DNA from: Duganella rivi
GTDB taxonomy: Bacteria > Pseudomonadota > Gammaproteobacteria > Burkholderiales > Burkholderiaceae_D
Assembly: GCF_009857435.1 (NCBI RefSeq)
Contig: NZ_WWCK01000004.1
Location: 62,001 to 126,000, forward strand
Direction of reading: 5' to 3'
Length of the DNA: 64,000 nt
A model generated the notes under the pieces. That model searched no databases, was not told the DNA's origin, and worked only from the letters and a program-made list of their open reading frames with translations. Below are positions 29,381-37,539 of the stretch, in pieces. Position numbers and translations under genes: made by a program. How positions within the stretch are numbered: position 1 is the stretch's first letter; the number at the start of each line of letters is the position of its first letter.

Positions 29381-31597
29381 TTACTCGCCCGGGTGGTAGC
29401 GGCGTTCGAGGTTCTTCTCCACGTCCGCCTTGTAGAACAGGACGTCCTTGAATTCACCCCGCGCGTACATTGCGGCTTGGTCGTAGAAATGCGGCGAAGC
29501 CGGATTGCCACTCTGCCCGCCCGCCAAGATGCTGCGCGCCTTGATGCGCGGCCCAAACTCCACCGCTGCCACGAAGCTGTTGCCACGTTCGCCGTAGATG
29601 CGTTTCGTCGTCTGCTTGGAGGTCATGCCGTACGCCGCCAGCGAACCCCAATTGGCGGAAGCGAAAGCCACCGGCAAGCTAGGCTTGCTGTCATCGAACG
29701 GCTGCGCCACGTCGCCGGTTAAGCGCTGGAAGCGATTGATCTCGCCCCACGGCGTTTGCCAGTTGCCAAAGTCCTTGGTCAGCTTGGCGACCGCGCGCTC
29801 CAGCGCTTCAATGCGCTGCTGCGGCGTGACAGCGGCCTGGATGTAATCGAGCACCTGCACTTCCTTGGCCTTGGCAGCCGGCTGGTAAGTCGTCCACAAA
29901 TCCTGCGCCCAGTAGATCGCCAGCGAAGTGGCGGTCGACTCCAGCGTGTAGCGCATGTCCCAGCCACGCAGCGCGGCGATCTGCGGCGCCAGTGCGGCCT
30001 TGCGCGCATCATCGGCTGGCAGTTCGTCGTAGGCGGCGAACAGTTGCGGCAGCAGCGGCTCAAACGCCGGCAGCTGATTATCGTAGGACGCGGCGATCAG
30101 GCTGTCGATGGTGAAGTCCTTTTTATTTTCCAGCACGCGCACGGCGTGGATGCCGCGCGGGTTCTCAGGATTCATCGACATATAGGCCGGATAGTCCTTT
30201 ACCTTAGGGCTGTATGCACCGGCTGCCGTGTAAGGCCAGTTGTTGGTGTTCTGGATCCAGCCGTTCTTAGGATTGAACAGCGTGATGGTCTCTTTAACTT
30301 CGTGCAGGCCTTTCCACTCGGTGGACGGATTGCTGCCATCCACCGGATGCTTCCAGTCGAACTGCGGATCGCGGCGCGGGATGAAATTCCCGTGGAAGTA
30401 AGCGATATTGCCGTCGGCGTCCGCGTACACGGTGTTGTTAGACGAATTGGTGCGCAGCGCCATCGACTTGTAGAAAGCCTTGTAGTTGCGGGCCTTGGTA
30501 CGGATGAAGGATTGCGTCAGCGCTTTCAGCGGCTCGTTCATCAGGCGCACGGCAATCCACTTGCCGTCCTTGGCGCGCACGATCGGGCCGTGATGGCTGT
30601 AGTAGACGCGCACCGTCTTGCTGGCCATGCCGTCCTTGGTTTTATAAGGCAGCGCGATGTTCACCGCTTTCAACGGACGCTGTTCGCTGCCGTACTGATA
30701 GAAGAACTGGCCGCCTTGTTCGCTGATAGTTTCGAGGTATTCGTCGATCACATCGCCGCCGCCCGAGGTGTGCATCCAGCCTACGCGGTCGTTAAAGCCT
30801 TGGTAGACGAAGAACTGGCCCCACGTCACCGCGCCGTAGGCGTTCAAGCCTTCTTCGCTGTGGACTTGGATTTCGGGACGGAAGTAGAACGAGGTGTGCG
30901 GGTTAATCATTAGCAGCGCGTGGCCGTTCCTGGTGTGCGACGGCGCGATGGCGAAACCGTTGGAGCCGCCCGGTTCCTTATCCAGATCAATGCCATCGCT
31001 CGACGACATTAGTACCGGCGGCATCAGCGGAAGCTTGGCGCCGTCCGCATACAGCGCTTGCAGCTGCTTGATGTCGATGGTTTCAATATCGCCGCCGATG
31101 CTGCCTTCGCTGAAGCTGAGCGCCATCCACGGTTCAAAGTGCGTGAGCAGCGCTGGCCTCACTTCGGGATGCGTTTGCAAGTAGTAATTGAGACCATCGG
31201 CCCACGCATTCATCAGCTTCTTCAGCCAGGCCGGCGCTTCTGCGTATTGGCGCTTCAGTTCATCGGGATTGATGAACAGTTTCATGCGCAGGTCTTTATA
31301 CAGTTCGGCCTCGCCCTCCACTTCCGCCAGGCGTCCCATGGCGTTGATGAAGTTGAGCTCCACGCGGTGGAAGTCATCTTCCGCCTGCACGTAGACCATG
31401 CCGAATACTGCGTCGGCGTCGGTCTTGCCGTAAATGTGCGGGATGCCCCATTTATCGCGCAAGATGGTGACGCGCTTGGCGGCGGCCTTCAGGCGCGCCG
31501 CTTCGTTCGCAGGAGCGACCATTGCTACTGGGGCCACAGGCGCCGCAACTGCCGCGCCCACCGAAACTAAACAAATCAAGGAGAGCGCGTTCCGCAT
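29381..31597 (-). CDS. Penicillin acylase family Ntn-hydrolase
   Basis: 738 residues from the ATG at 31597, giving a signal peptide (MRNALSLICLVSVGAAVAA). Longer upstream frame is out-of-frame overlap with the ParB-like gene. The family is a periplasmic amidase made as one chain and self-cleaved; the new N-terminal Ser is Ser212 in EPGGSNGFAIAPS. Other family blocks include LRDKWGIPHIYGKTDADAVF, NPHTSFYFRPEIQVHSEEG and YQGFNDRVGWMHTSG. Members degrade acyl-homoserine lactones, penicillins or related amides; the substrate here is unknown. Its start lies one base after the ParB-like stop, so the two are translationally linked. Confidence 0.93.
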   Translation of the reverse strand: MRNALSLICLVSVGAAVAAPVAPVAMVAPANEAARLKAAAKRVTILRDKWGIPHIYGKTDADAVFGMVYVQAEDDFHRVELNFINAMGRLAEVEGEAELYKDLRMKLFINPDELKRQYAEAPAWLKKLMNAWADGLNYYLQTHPEVRPALLTHFEPWMALSFSEGSIGGDIETIDIKQLQALYADGAKLPLMPPVLMSSSDGIDLDKEPGGSNGFAIAPSHTRNGHALLMINPHTSFYFRPEIQVHSEEGLNAYGAVTWGQFFVYQGFNDRVGWMHTSGGGDVIDEYLETISEQGGQFFYQYGSEQRPLKAVNIALPYKTKDGMASKTVRVYYSHHGPIVRAKDGKWIAVRLMNEPLKALTQSFIRTKARNYKAFYKSMALRTNSSNNTVYADADGNIAYFHGNFIPRRDPQFDWKHPVDGSNPSTEWKGLHEVKETITLFNPKNGWIQNTNNWPYTAAGAYSPKVKDYPAYMSMNPENPRGIHAVRVLENKKDFTIDSLIAASYDNQLPAFEPLLPQLFAAYDELPADDARKAALAPQIAALRGWDMRYTLESTATSLAIYWAQDLWTTYQPAAKAKEVQVLDYIQAAVTPQQRIEALERAVAKLTKDFGNWQTPWGEINRFQRLTGDVAQPFDDSKPSLPVAFASANWGSLAAYGMTSKQTTKRIYGERGNSFVAAVEFGPRIKARSILAGGQSGNPASPHFYDQAAMYARGEFKDVLFYKADVEKNLERRYHPGE

Positions 31598-31598
31598 C

Positions 31599-32438
31599 TT
31601 AAGCGTTGGCCAGTTCGGAGAGACGGCGCTGCAGGACGGTGATCTCTTCCAGCAGGGCGGCGTTCTTTTGACGCAGTGCGGCGTTTTCGGCGCGCAGCTC
31701 CTGCACGTCGGCCGGCATATCGCTGTAGTCGACGGCCGGTGCGGCCTTGGCTTCCTTCGGCTCCTTGGCTGGACGCGAGGCAGCACGCAGTTCGCGCACT
31801 TCCTTGGCGGCCTTTTGCAGCTCCTTCTTGCCGCCGGCGACTGCGGCCAGCTGCACCTCTTCCGGCAGCGATGCCACAGTGGCCGCTGCGTTGATCGAAA
31901 TGGTGCCGGCGCGTACCGCCTCCACCAGTTCCGGCGTCGCGGTCTTCTGAATTTTTTCGATCTGGCCGATGGTCGCAGTGCTCAAGCGCGCGGCACGGGC
32001 GATGTCCTCGCGCGATGCCAGCGGCATGGCGGCTTGCTTCTTCGGCGCTTCTTCGCCTTCCGCCGGTGCGATGCGCGCATCTTCGGCAGCCGCTTCGGCC
32101 GCCAGCTCCAGCGCGCGCGCCGTCATGATTTCCTTCTTGCGCAGCGCCAGCACGCCGCGCTGGTAGTCGGAGATGCTGCGGCGGCCCAGATTGTTATCGA
32201 TCATCCACAGCTTCACATCTTCCAAGGTGCGGAAGCTGGTGTTTTGTATCACCTTGAATGGCACCCCGTGTTCCTGACAGATCTGGTAGCGGTTGTGGCC
32301 GTCCACCAGCACGTCTTCCCACAGCACCAGCGCATCGCGGCAGCCCTCGGTCAGGATGCTGCGCTCCAGCGCCTGGTATTCACTCTCGGTCAGCGGCTCG
32401 ATGTAAGCGCGCAGTACGTCATTGATTTTGATTTGCAT
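31599..32438 (-). CDS. ParB-like nuclease-fold protein
   Basis: 279 residues from the ATG at 32438 (GAGGA six bases upstream). The N-terminal ParB-type domain is seen in EPLTESEYQALERSILTEG and LVDGHNRYQICQEHG. A middle HTH-like region (ASREDIARAARLSTATIGQI, VRAGTISINAAATVASLP) follows. An Ala/Lys-rich linker leads to a C-terminal coiled coil (VQELRAENAALRQKNAAL). It is not the chromosomal partition ParB: no ParA gene is adjacent, and the arrangement is like KorB/plasmid-type or stand-alone regulators. DNA binding is likely; the target is unknown. Confidence 0.82.
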   Translation of the reverse strand: MQIKINDVLRAYIEPLTESEYQALERSILTEGCRDALVLWEDVLVDGHNRYQICQEHGVPFKVIQNTSFRTLEDVKLWMIDNNLGRRSISDYQRGVLALRKKEIMTARALELAAEAAAEDARIAPAEGEEAPKKQAAMPLASREDIARAARLSTATIGQIEKIQKTATPELVEAVRAGTISINAAATVASLPEEVQLAAVAGGKKELQKAAKEVRELRAASRPAKEPKEAKAAPAVDYSDMPADVQELRAENAALRQKNAALLEEITVLQRRLSELANA

Positions 32439-32479
32439 TAGATATCCTCGAATTCCGTCCAACATTCTACTAAGGCGAT

Positions 32480-32583
32480 TTTAAGAAAGCAAAACTACAC
32501 TTCTACTCAGTCAAACGTGCTTTCTCCGCCAATTGACGCAAAGCCCCGACAGGTTTCCCGCCTGCTCGGGGCTTTGTTTTTTT
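32480..32583 (+). ncRNA. Candidate small RNA with intrinsic terminator
   Basis: An intergenic segment with no reading frame carries a 7-bp stem (AGAAAGC at 32484-32490 with GCTTTCT at 32519-32525) followed by a strong rho-independent terminator. No plus-strand gene lies upstream for that terminator to serve. The pattern fits a ~100-nt small RNA; the 5' end and promoter are not certain. Confidence 0.4.
32540..32583 (+). terminator. Strong rho-independent terminator without an upstream plus-strand gene
   Basis: AAAGCCCCGA (32540-32549) pairs with TCGGGGCTTT (32566-32575), followed by G and eight T residues on the plus strand. The minus-strand side lacks a T run, so it does not serve the ParB-like gene. 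Confidence 0.85.
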
Positions 32584-32683
32584 GCGAAGACACAACGAAC
32601 ATTCCACTCTGACAACGACAAGCCATCAGCGTCGTGTTATCTTAGATTCATGGAAGTAAATATTAATTCTCTGGAGAAATAAC

Positions 32684-33379
32684 ATGATGGTAAAGACCTC
32701 CCTCAAGCTGGCCGCCTTCGCCGTTGCAGCCGCCCTCAGCACCATGGCTGGCGCCGTTGAGACCAACCTGACCAACCAGTACCAGATCACCTCGGCCGCC
32801 GACGCGGTGGTCGGTGAAACCAACCAGTACGTGTTCACCTACACCGTGAAGAATCTCGGCCAAGGCTATGCCGGCACCCACACTGGTTTGGACGGTCTGA
32901 CCATCTACGTACCAGACAGCGCCACTTTCCTGGGCGCGACCGTGCCGGACGCGTTCGTTGGCCAAAACCACGCGCCAGGCTACTGGAGCACCGGCTTCTC
33001 GACCACCGGCCTCGACCTGTCGCTGGGCAATGGCGACACCTCGGAAAATATGGCCGCCGTGGCTGGTTACAAGACCTTCACCTTCTGGGGCCAGTACACG
33101 GAATCGGTCTACCAGCTGGGCTCGACCGCGACCTTCACCATCACGCTCGGTAACGTCTCGGTGGGCCAGAACGCCGTCGGCATTTCGAGCTACTACGGCG
33201 GCTACGGCGTACCGAGCGGCCAAAGCTACGTGAACAACCAGTACGGCAACTACACCACCTTCACCACCACCGCTACCTCGGCCATCGCCGCGGTACCGGA
33301 ACCAGAAACCTACGCCATGATGCTGGCTGGTTTGGGCATGGTCGGCTTGATCGCGCGCCGTCGCCGCCGCCAGGCTTGA
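32684..33379 (+). CDS. PEP-CTERM sorted exoprotein
   Basis: 231 residues. A GGAG site precedes the ATG. A signal peptide (to ~AGA, residue 24) is followed by a beta-rich domain with many Thr, Asn, Gly and Tyr residues. The C-terminus carries the sorting signal: VPEPETYAMMLAGLGMVGLI then RRRRRQA. PEP-CTERM proteins are processed by an exosortase (not in this window) and delivered to the cell surface, usually together with exopolysaccharide. Specific role unknown. Followed by a bidirectional-looking terminator. Confidence 0.92.
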   Translation: MMVKTSLKLAAFAVAAALSTMAGAVETNLTNQYQITSAADAVVGETNQYVFTYTVKNLGQGYAGTHTGLDGLTIYVPDSATFLGATVPDAFVGQNHAPGYWSTGFSTTGLDLSLGNGDTSENMAAVAGYKTFTFWGQYTESVYQLGSTATFTITLGNVSVGQNAVGISSYYGGYGVPSGQSYVNNQYGNYTTFTTTATSAIAAVPEPETYAMMLAGLGMVGLIARRRRRQA

Positions 33380-33397
33380 TTGTTGGCTGTATCCAAT

Positions 33398-33424
33398 AAA
33401 AAACGCGCTACGGCGCGTTTTTTT
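33398..33424 (+). terminator. Rho-independent terminator after the first PEP-CTERM gene
   Basis: ACGCGC (33403-33408) pairs with GCGCGT (33413-33418) inside flanking A and T runs. The symmetry means it could end transcription from either side. Confidence 0.85.
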
Positions 33425-33459
33425 ATGCCATGATTCGGCTTCAACAATAAGGATTTAAC

Positions 33460-33750
33460 ATGGTTAACTACATCATTCGCGTCTCCTACCCTGCTGCCAA
33501 CAGTGACACCTTTGACCGTGTCAACGTCGAAATGGCCAAGTACAACGTGGCCGGCGCCATCAAGGCCGACGACGGCAATGGCTACTACCTGCCGCAAGGC
33601 GAGTACTGCTACAGCGGCGCGGAGACCATCAACGAAGTGCGCGACGCCGTCTACCGTCTCGCCAGCAACATCCAGCCGGATCCGCAAGTGCTGGTGGTGG
33701 AAGTGACCACGCTGTCGTGGGCCGGTTTCAAGCTGGTGGAAGCGGCCTAA
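33460..33750 (+). CDS. Small protein of unknown function
   Basis: 96 residues from an ATG preceded by AAGGA. No signal peptide or membrane segment. The sequence suggests an alpha/beta fold (MVNYIIRVSYPAANSDTFDR, GYYLPQGEYCYSG, VLVVEVTTLSWAGFKLVE). I do not recognise the family. It stands alone between two terminators, so it is its own transcription unit. Confidence 0.7.
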   Translation: MVNYIIRVSYPAANSDTFDRVNVEMAKYNVAGAIKADDGNGYYLPQGEYCYSGAETINEVRDAVYRLASNIQPDPQVLVVEVTTLSWAGFKLVEAA

Positions 33751-33772
33751 GCGCGCGCCCCAAGCCTGTCCC

Positions 33773-33799
33773 AAGCCCGCAGTTTGCGGGCTTTTTTTA
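33773..33799 (+). terminator. Rho-independent terminator
   Basis: AAGCCCGC (33773-33780) pairs with GCGGGCTT (33786-33793) around a five-base loop and is followed by a run of T. It closes the 96-residue protein gene. Confidence 0.85.
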
Positions 33800-33926
33800 T
33801 GCCTACTGTCAAGGTCTGGTGTCGAATAACAACGAAGAAAATATATTTATTACATTCAAATTGAAAGTTGATTCATCAACTCCTAGATTGAAAGCTGCAG
33901 TACAACCAAAAACAGGGGAGATGATG

Positions 33927-34595
33927 ATGACAAAAGCAATGAGAATGCGCCCTATCGCCGTTGCCGCCTTGCTGCTGGGCTTAGCCAGCGCTGGCGCCCA
34001 AGCGGCAACCATCTACGATTCAGGCACCGACATCACGGACGGCAACTGCATCTTCAACACCAATTGCGGCCCGGCATTCGGCTTCTACGATGATTATGCT
34101 GCCCAGATGTTCACCATCGGCAGCAATGCGGTTGTGATGTCGGCCAGCTATGGCGTATTCAATACCGGCGCCAACCTGCCGACCGCCATTAACTGGCAAT
34201 TCCTACTGGCCGATGGCATGGGCGGCCTACCGGGTACGGTGGTCGCTTCGGGCAGCAGCGGCACGCTGGGTACTACCTACATCGGCAGCAACTACGGCTA
34301 CAGCATCGACAACCACTTCTTCAACATGCCTTCTGTAGCCTTGAGTGCCGGCACCTACTACTTTGCGGTGCAAGCGGTGTCGCCGATTTTCTCGAATTAC
34401 CTTGCGTGGGGTGGCGTGACATCGGGCGCGGCCGAGTACTACAACGGCGCGTGGTATGCCAATTACCAAGGCCACGCCAGCATCTCGGTAGCGCTGTATG
34501 ACGTGACGGCGGTGCCGGAGCCATCGACCTACGCCATGCTGCTTGGTGGTGGGGCCCTGCTAGGCCTTGCGGCACGGCGCCGCAAAGGAGTGTAG
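33927..34595 (+). CDS. PEP-CTERM sorted exoprotein
   Basis: 222 residues. Three ATG codons stand in a row (33921, 33924, 33927) after AGGGGAG; only the third is well spaced from it. The signal peptide (AVAALLLGLASAGAQA) is followed by a beta-rich domain with SGTLGTTYIGSNYGYS and AGTYYFAVQAVSP, of the kind found in choice-of-anchor exoproteins. The C-terminal sorting signal is VPEPSTYAMLLGGGALLGLA then RRRKGV. Exported and presumably surface-linked. A 125-bp leader with no gene precedes it. Confidence 0.9.
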   Translation: MTKAMRMRPIAVAALLLGLASAGAQAATIYDSGTDITDGNCIFNTNCGPAFGFYDDYAAQMFTIGSNAVVMSASYGVFNTGANLPTAINWQFLLADGMGGLPGTVVASGSSGTLGTTYIGSNYGYSIDNHFFNMPSVALSAGTYYFAVQAVSPIFSNYLAWGGVTSGAAEYYNGAWYANYQGHASISVALYDVTAVPEPSTYAMLLGGGALLGLAARRRKGV

Positions 34596-34602
34596 TGCGC
34601 TT

Positions 34603-34794
34603 TTAGCGTTGCGCCTTGGCGGCGGCTTTGATTTCGGCACAAGACATCGGCTTGCCATTCTTAGCCGCCTCCGCCTCCAGCTGCTGGCAGCCGGTGTAGT
34701 TATGCCAGAACACCACCACGTAGCCAGCAACACCCAGCACCACGGCCACCATTGCACCGGCCAACACCAATTTCACTGCTTTTTCAGACGCCAT
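34603..34794 (-). CDS. Small single-pass membrane protein
   Basis: 63 residues: a short basic start, one membrane helix (LVLAGAMVAVVLGVAGYVVVF) and a polar tail with two Cys (GCQQLEAEAAKNGKPMSCAE). Family unknown. Convergent with the PEP-CTERM gene, 7 bp apart. Codon use matches the genome, which supports it as real, but size keeps confidence moderate. Confidence 0.55.
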   Translation of the reverse strand: MASEKAVKLVLAGAMVAVVLGVAGYVVVFWHNYTGCQQLEAEAAKNGKPMSCAEIKAAAKAQR

Positions 34795-35018
34795 TTCTCA
34801 ACTCAACATTCACGACGGGGGAAGGCATTCTCCGCCGTGCAGCCGGGTCAAGTCAAGCCGCGGCGACGCAAGATGGGGAGGTTATGCGTTATTAGGTTAA
34901 TACCACCTTTTGCTGTACACTGAGTGTCCCACCTCGGTACTTTGTCACCGTCCTGTTTCCTTCCTGTTTAGGCCTAGCCCATTCCTGTCCGATTCTCGAC
35001 CATGGCTCTACTTTAGAG

Positions 35019-35270
35019 TTGGGATCATTCATCCACAGCCAGGAGCAGCATATCAGTACATATACAGGAACTATCCATTGGTTTAGCAGGTTAAAAGGTA
35101 TTGGCCAGATCAGGCCGCATACCGGTGGCCATGATGTCATGGCCAATATAAGTGATTTCGTTGAAGCGCAGCCAGCAGGTTCGCTTGAACACAAGTTTGT
35201 TTCGTACAAGCTCGCCAAGTCGGATTTCGGCGGACAAGCTCGACAAATCCACCTCATGCGGGGGATTTAA
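35019..35270 (+). CDS. Divergent cold-shock-domain protein
   Basis: The frame is open from 34896 with no ATG or GTG. The only standard start codon is TTG at 35019 (83 residues), which has no ribosome site. A better ribosome site lies before an AUC at 35052 (see separate entry), giving 72 residues, the exact size of a cold-shock protein. Alignment to CspA is clear: TYTGTIHWFSRLKGIGQIRP matches the GTVKWFN...KGFGFI block. The RNA-binding aromatics are changed, however: RNP1 reads KGIGQI and RNP2 reads VMANI. Three bases separate it from infA, so the pair is an operon. Nucleic-acid binding may be altered. Confidence 0.68.
   Translation: MGSFIHSQEQHISTYTGTIHWFSRLKGIGQIRPHTGGHDVMANISDFVEAQPAGSLEHKFVSYKLAKSDFGGQARQIHLMRGI
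35041..35054 (+). promoter_or_regulatory. Ribosome-binding site in front of a possible AUC start codon
   Basis: AGGAG (35041-35045) stands six bases before ATC (35052-35054) in the cold-shock-like frame. Translation from here would begin at the residue where cold-shock proteins normally begin. Non-AUG starts of this kind are known for infC (AUU), where they allow control by IF3. Confidence 0.45.
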
Positions 35271-35273
35271 GTC

Positions 35274-35540
35274 ATGGCAAAAGAAGAACTGATTGAAATG
35301 CAAGGCGTTGTTCAGGAAATCCTCCCCGACAGCCGTTTCCGCGTCGCATTAGAAAACGGCCACAACCTGATTGCCTACACCGCAGGCCGAATGAAAAAAA
35401 ATTTCATTCGTATCCTTGCCGGCGACCGCGTCACCCTTGAACTGTCCGCATACGATTTAAGCAAGGGCCGGATCACGTTCCGTCATATCGACTCGCCGAG
35501 ATCAACGGGCTCTCGCCCGAACTTCCGCAATAGGCGCTGA
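35274..35540 (+). CDS. infA: Translation initiation factor IF-1
   Basis: 88 residues. It begins [20 protein letters not shown] and contains [20 protein letters not shown] and the block [20 protein letters not shown], all typical of IF-1 (S1/OB fold, ribosomal A-site binding). The C-terminus is about 16 residues longer than the common 72-residue form and basic ([12 protein letters not shown]). It lies outside the ribosomal protein operon and after a cold-shock-like gene, so it is probably the second infA copy found in many Burkholderiales. A GGGGGA site inside the upstream gene serves as its ribosome site. Confidence 0.93.
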   Translation: MAKEELIEMQGVVQEILPDSRFRVALENGHNLIAYTAGRMKKNFIRILAGDRVTLELSAYDLSKGRITFRHIDSPRSTGSRPNFRNRR

Positions 35541-35572
35541 GTTCGCCCCTGACGCCTCCATCGCAACGCACT

Positions 35573-35590
35573 GTCGGTCAACTGACCGAC
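35573..35590 (+). other. Perfect 8-bp inverted repeat after infA
   Basis: GTCGGTCA-AC-TGACCGAC, 32 bp after the infA stop. It could stall polymerase or protect the RNA 3' end, but no T run follows, so it is not a standard terminator. Confidence 0.35.
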
Positions 35591-35703
35591 GGGGTCGTTA
35601 CTCCAACTAAATAACCACGAAGAACAGCGCGAGAAAGGAATTTTGCGGAACTAGCAAAACCCAAAAGTCAGCGGGCGCCAACCGGGAAAGGTGCATGTGG
35701 GGC

Positions 35704-35788
35704 TGGTGCTCCGAGCCGGAATCGAACCGGCACGCCTTGCGGCGGCAGATTTTAAGTCTGCAGTGTCTACCAATTTCACCATCGGAGC
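35704..35788 (-). tRNA. tRNA-Leu (UAA)
   Basis: The acceptor stem GCTCCGA (35788-35782) pairs with TCGGAGC (35714-35708). The anticodon loop contains TAA (ACTTAAAAT context), and a long variable arm is present, as in class II tRNAs. The T arm has GGTTCGAATCC. The discriminator is A and the CCA end is encoded (35706-35704). 85 nt including CCA. Confidence 0.95.
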
Positions 35789-35892
35789 CCACACAAGCCC
35801 GGTATTATGCCATGAACCAGCCGTAACTGCCAGACAACTATAGAATCCGATAACATGGCATCATTGCTAATGCCGATGCCACGAGGATGTTC

Positions 35893-37539
35893 ATGACCGC
35901 TCTCCGCAGATTATGACGCGCCCCGCTATGCGCCCTGCTCATCACGCTGCTTTGCGGCGGCGCCATCGCCGCCGAAGCACCTGCCGCGCGGCCAACTGCC
36001 AAACTGGAATTTGCCAACCGTACCATCTTCATCTTCCGTGCGGCGCTGGCCGGCTTTACGCCCGACGACCGCGCAGCCGGTGCGCGCAAGCGGCTCGACT
36101 CCGCCCTCGCCGGCAATGGACCGCAACGCACCGCCATCCATCCGATCAACGAAGGCACGCAGGTGATGCTGGACGGCGCGCTGCTATTCCTCGTCACCCC
36201 GGCCGATATCAACCCGCTGGCCGGCGACACCACTGATAGCGTCGCCACCGAAAGCGCCGCCCAGCTAACCAAGGCGCTGGCCGAGCGTCGTGAACAATCC
36301 AGCCCGCGCTACCTGTTGATCGCTGCGGCGCTGTGCGCTGCCGCTACGCTGCTTTTGGCGCTGGTGCTGCGTGGCTTGTCCATGCTGCAGCGCTGGACCG
36401 GCAAGCGTCTGGCACGAGGCATCAGCCGCCATCTGGGCCGCGTCAAAGTAAAAAACGTGCGCGTGCTCGATGCCGAACACTATCTGCGCTTTGCGCGCCA
36501 CTGCGTCAATCTGCTGTCTTTGGCGCTGCGCCTCGTCGCCGTGTATTTGTGGGTGGCGTTCGTCATGGGCAAAGTACCTTACTCGCGCAGCTGGGGCGAG
36601 CGGCTGCAGGATTACCTGATCGCCGTGGTGACCGATGTCGTGCAGGGTTTCCTCAACGCCCTCCCCGGGCTGCTGCTGGTGGCGGTGATTGTGGTCATCG
36701 CGCGGCTGGTGATACTGACACTGGGCTCAATATTCCAGCGGGTGGAAAGCGGCGAGCTGCAAGCAGGCTGGCTGGATCGGGACACCGCCGTGCCCACGCG
36801 CCGCATCGCCAACGTGGTGATCTGGCTGTTCGCACTGGCGATGGCCTATCCCTACCTGCCCGGCGCCCAGACAGCGGCCTTTCAGGGATTGTCGGTGCTG
36901 GTTGGTTTGATGGTGTCAATCGGCGCTTCCAGCATCGTCGGCCAAGGCGCCAGCGGTTTAATCCTGATGTATTCACGTTCGCTGCGCAAGGGCGAGTATG
37001 TACGCGTCGGCGATGCGGAAGGCACGGTGGTGGAGCTGGGCATGTTCGAAACGCGCCTGCGCACCGGCCTTGGCGAAGAGGTGACCCTGCCGAATGCCTG
37101 GGTGCTGTCCAACACCAGCAAGAATTATTCGCGCGCTTATCCGGGCACCGGCTTTGTGCTCGATACCACCGTCACCATCGGCTACGACACGCCTTGGCGG
37201 CAAGTGCACGCCCTGCTGGAACTGGCGGCGCACCGCACCGAGGATATCGCCAGCTCACCCAAGCCGTACGTGATGCAGGCGGCGCTGTCCGACTTCTATC
37301 CCGAATATCGGCTGGTGGCCTACGCCACGGTAGAAACCCCGCGCCAGCGCGCCGAGGTGCTAAACCGGCTGCACCAGCAGATCATCGATGTGTTCAACGA
37401 ATACGAGGTACAAATCACCTCGCCGCACTTCGTACAGGAACCGGCAAGCTCGCATGTCATACCGAAAGAGGAATGGCACCGCGCACCAGCGATGGCTAAG
37501 GCTTCCGATCCCGCGCCACCGGCGGTAAGCGATGCTTAA
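35893..37539 (+). CDS. MscS-family mechanosensitive channel, signal peptide interrupted by in-frame TGA
   Basis: The natural start is ATG 35893 with GAGG six bases upstream, reading MTALRRL, then TGA (35914-35916), then RAPLCALLITLLCGGAIAA, a complete signal peptide core. The frame then runs open to 37539. After the stop, the first ordinary start codon is GTG at 36163, which would remove ~90 residues including the signal. The channel part is intact: periplasmic N-domain, membrane helices at ~145-330, and the pore/beta segment (VGLMVSIGASSIVGQGASGL, GEYVRVGDAEGTVVELGMF). The stop could be a recent nonsense mutation, a sequence error, or be bypassed by a non-standard start. Ends with a 44-bp overlap with the convergent CLC gene. 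Confidence 0.75.

Noticed and set aside
29756..30913. A plus-strand frame of ~385 codons
   Set aside because: Antisense to the penicillin-acylase gene, whose catalytic motifs are intact on the minus strand.
33398..33424. Considered as part of a repeat family or REP-like element
   Set aside because: The sequence is a simple GC stem flanked by A and T runs and acts as a terminator; no second copy seen.
34892..35257. A minus-strand frame of ~121 codons overlapping the cold-shock-like gene
   Set aside because: No ribosome site or family resemblance; the plus strand gives a recognisable cold-shock domain coupled to infA.
35704..35788. tRNA-Leu considered as an integration site for a mobile element
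   Set aside because: No direct repeat of the tRNA 3' end and no integrase gene were found in the window.
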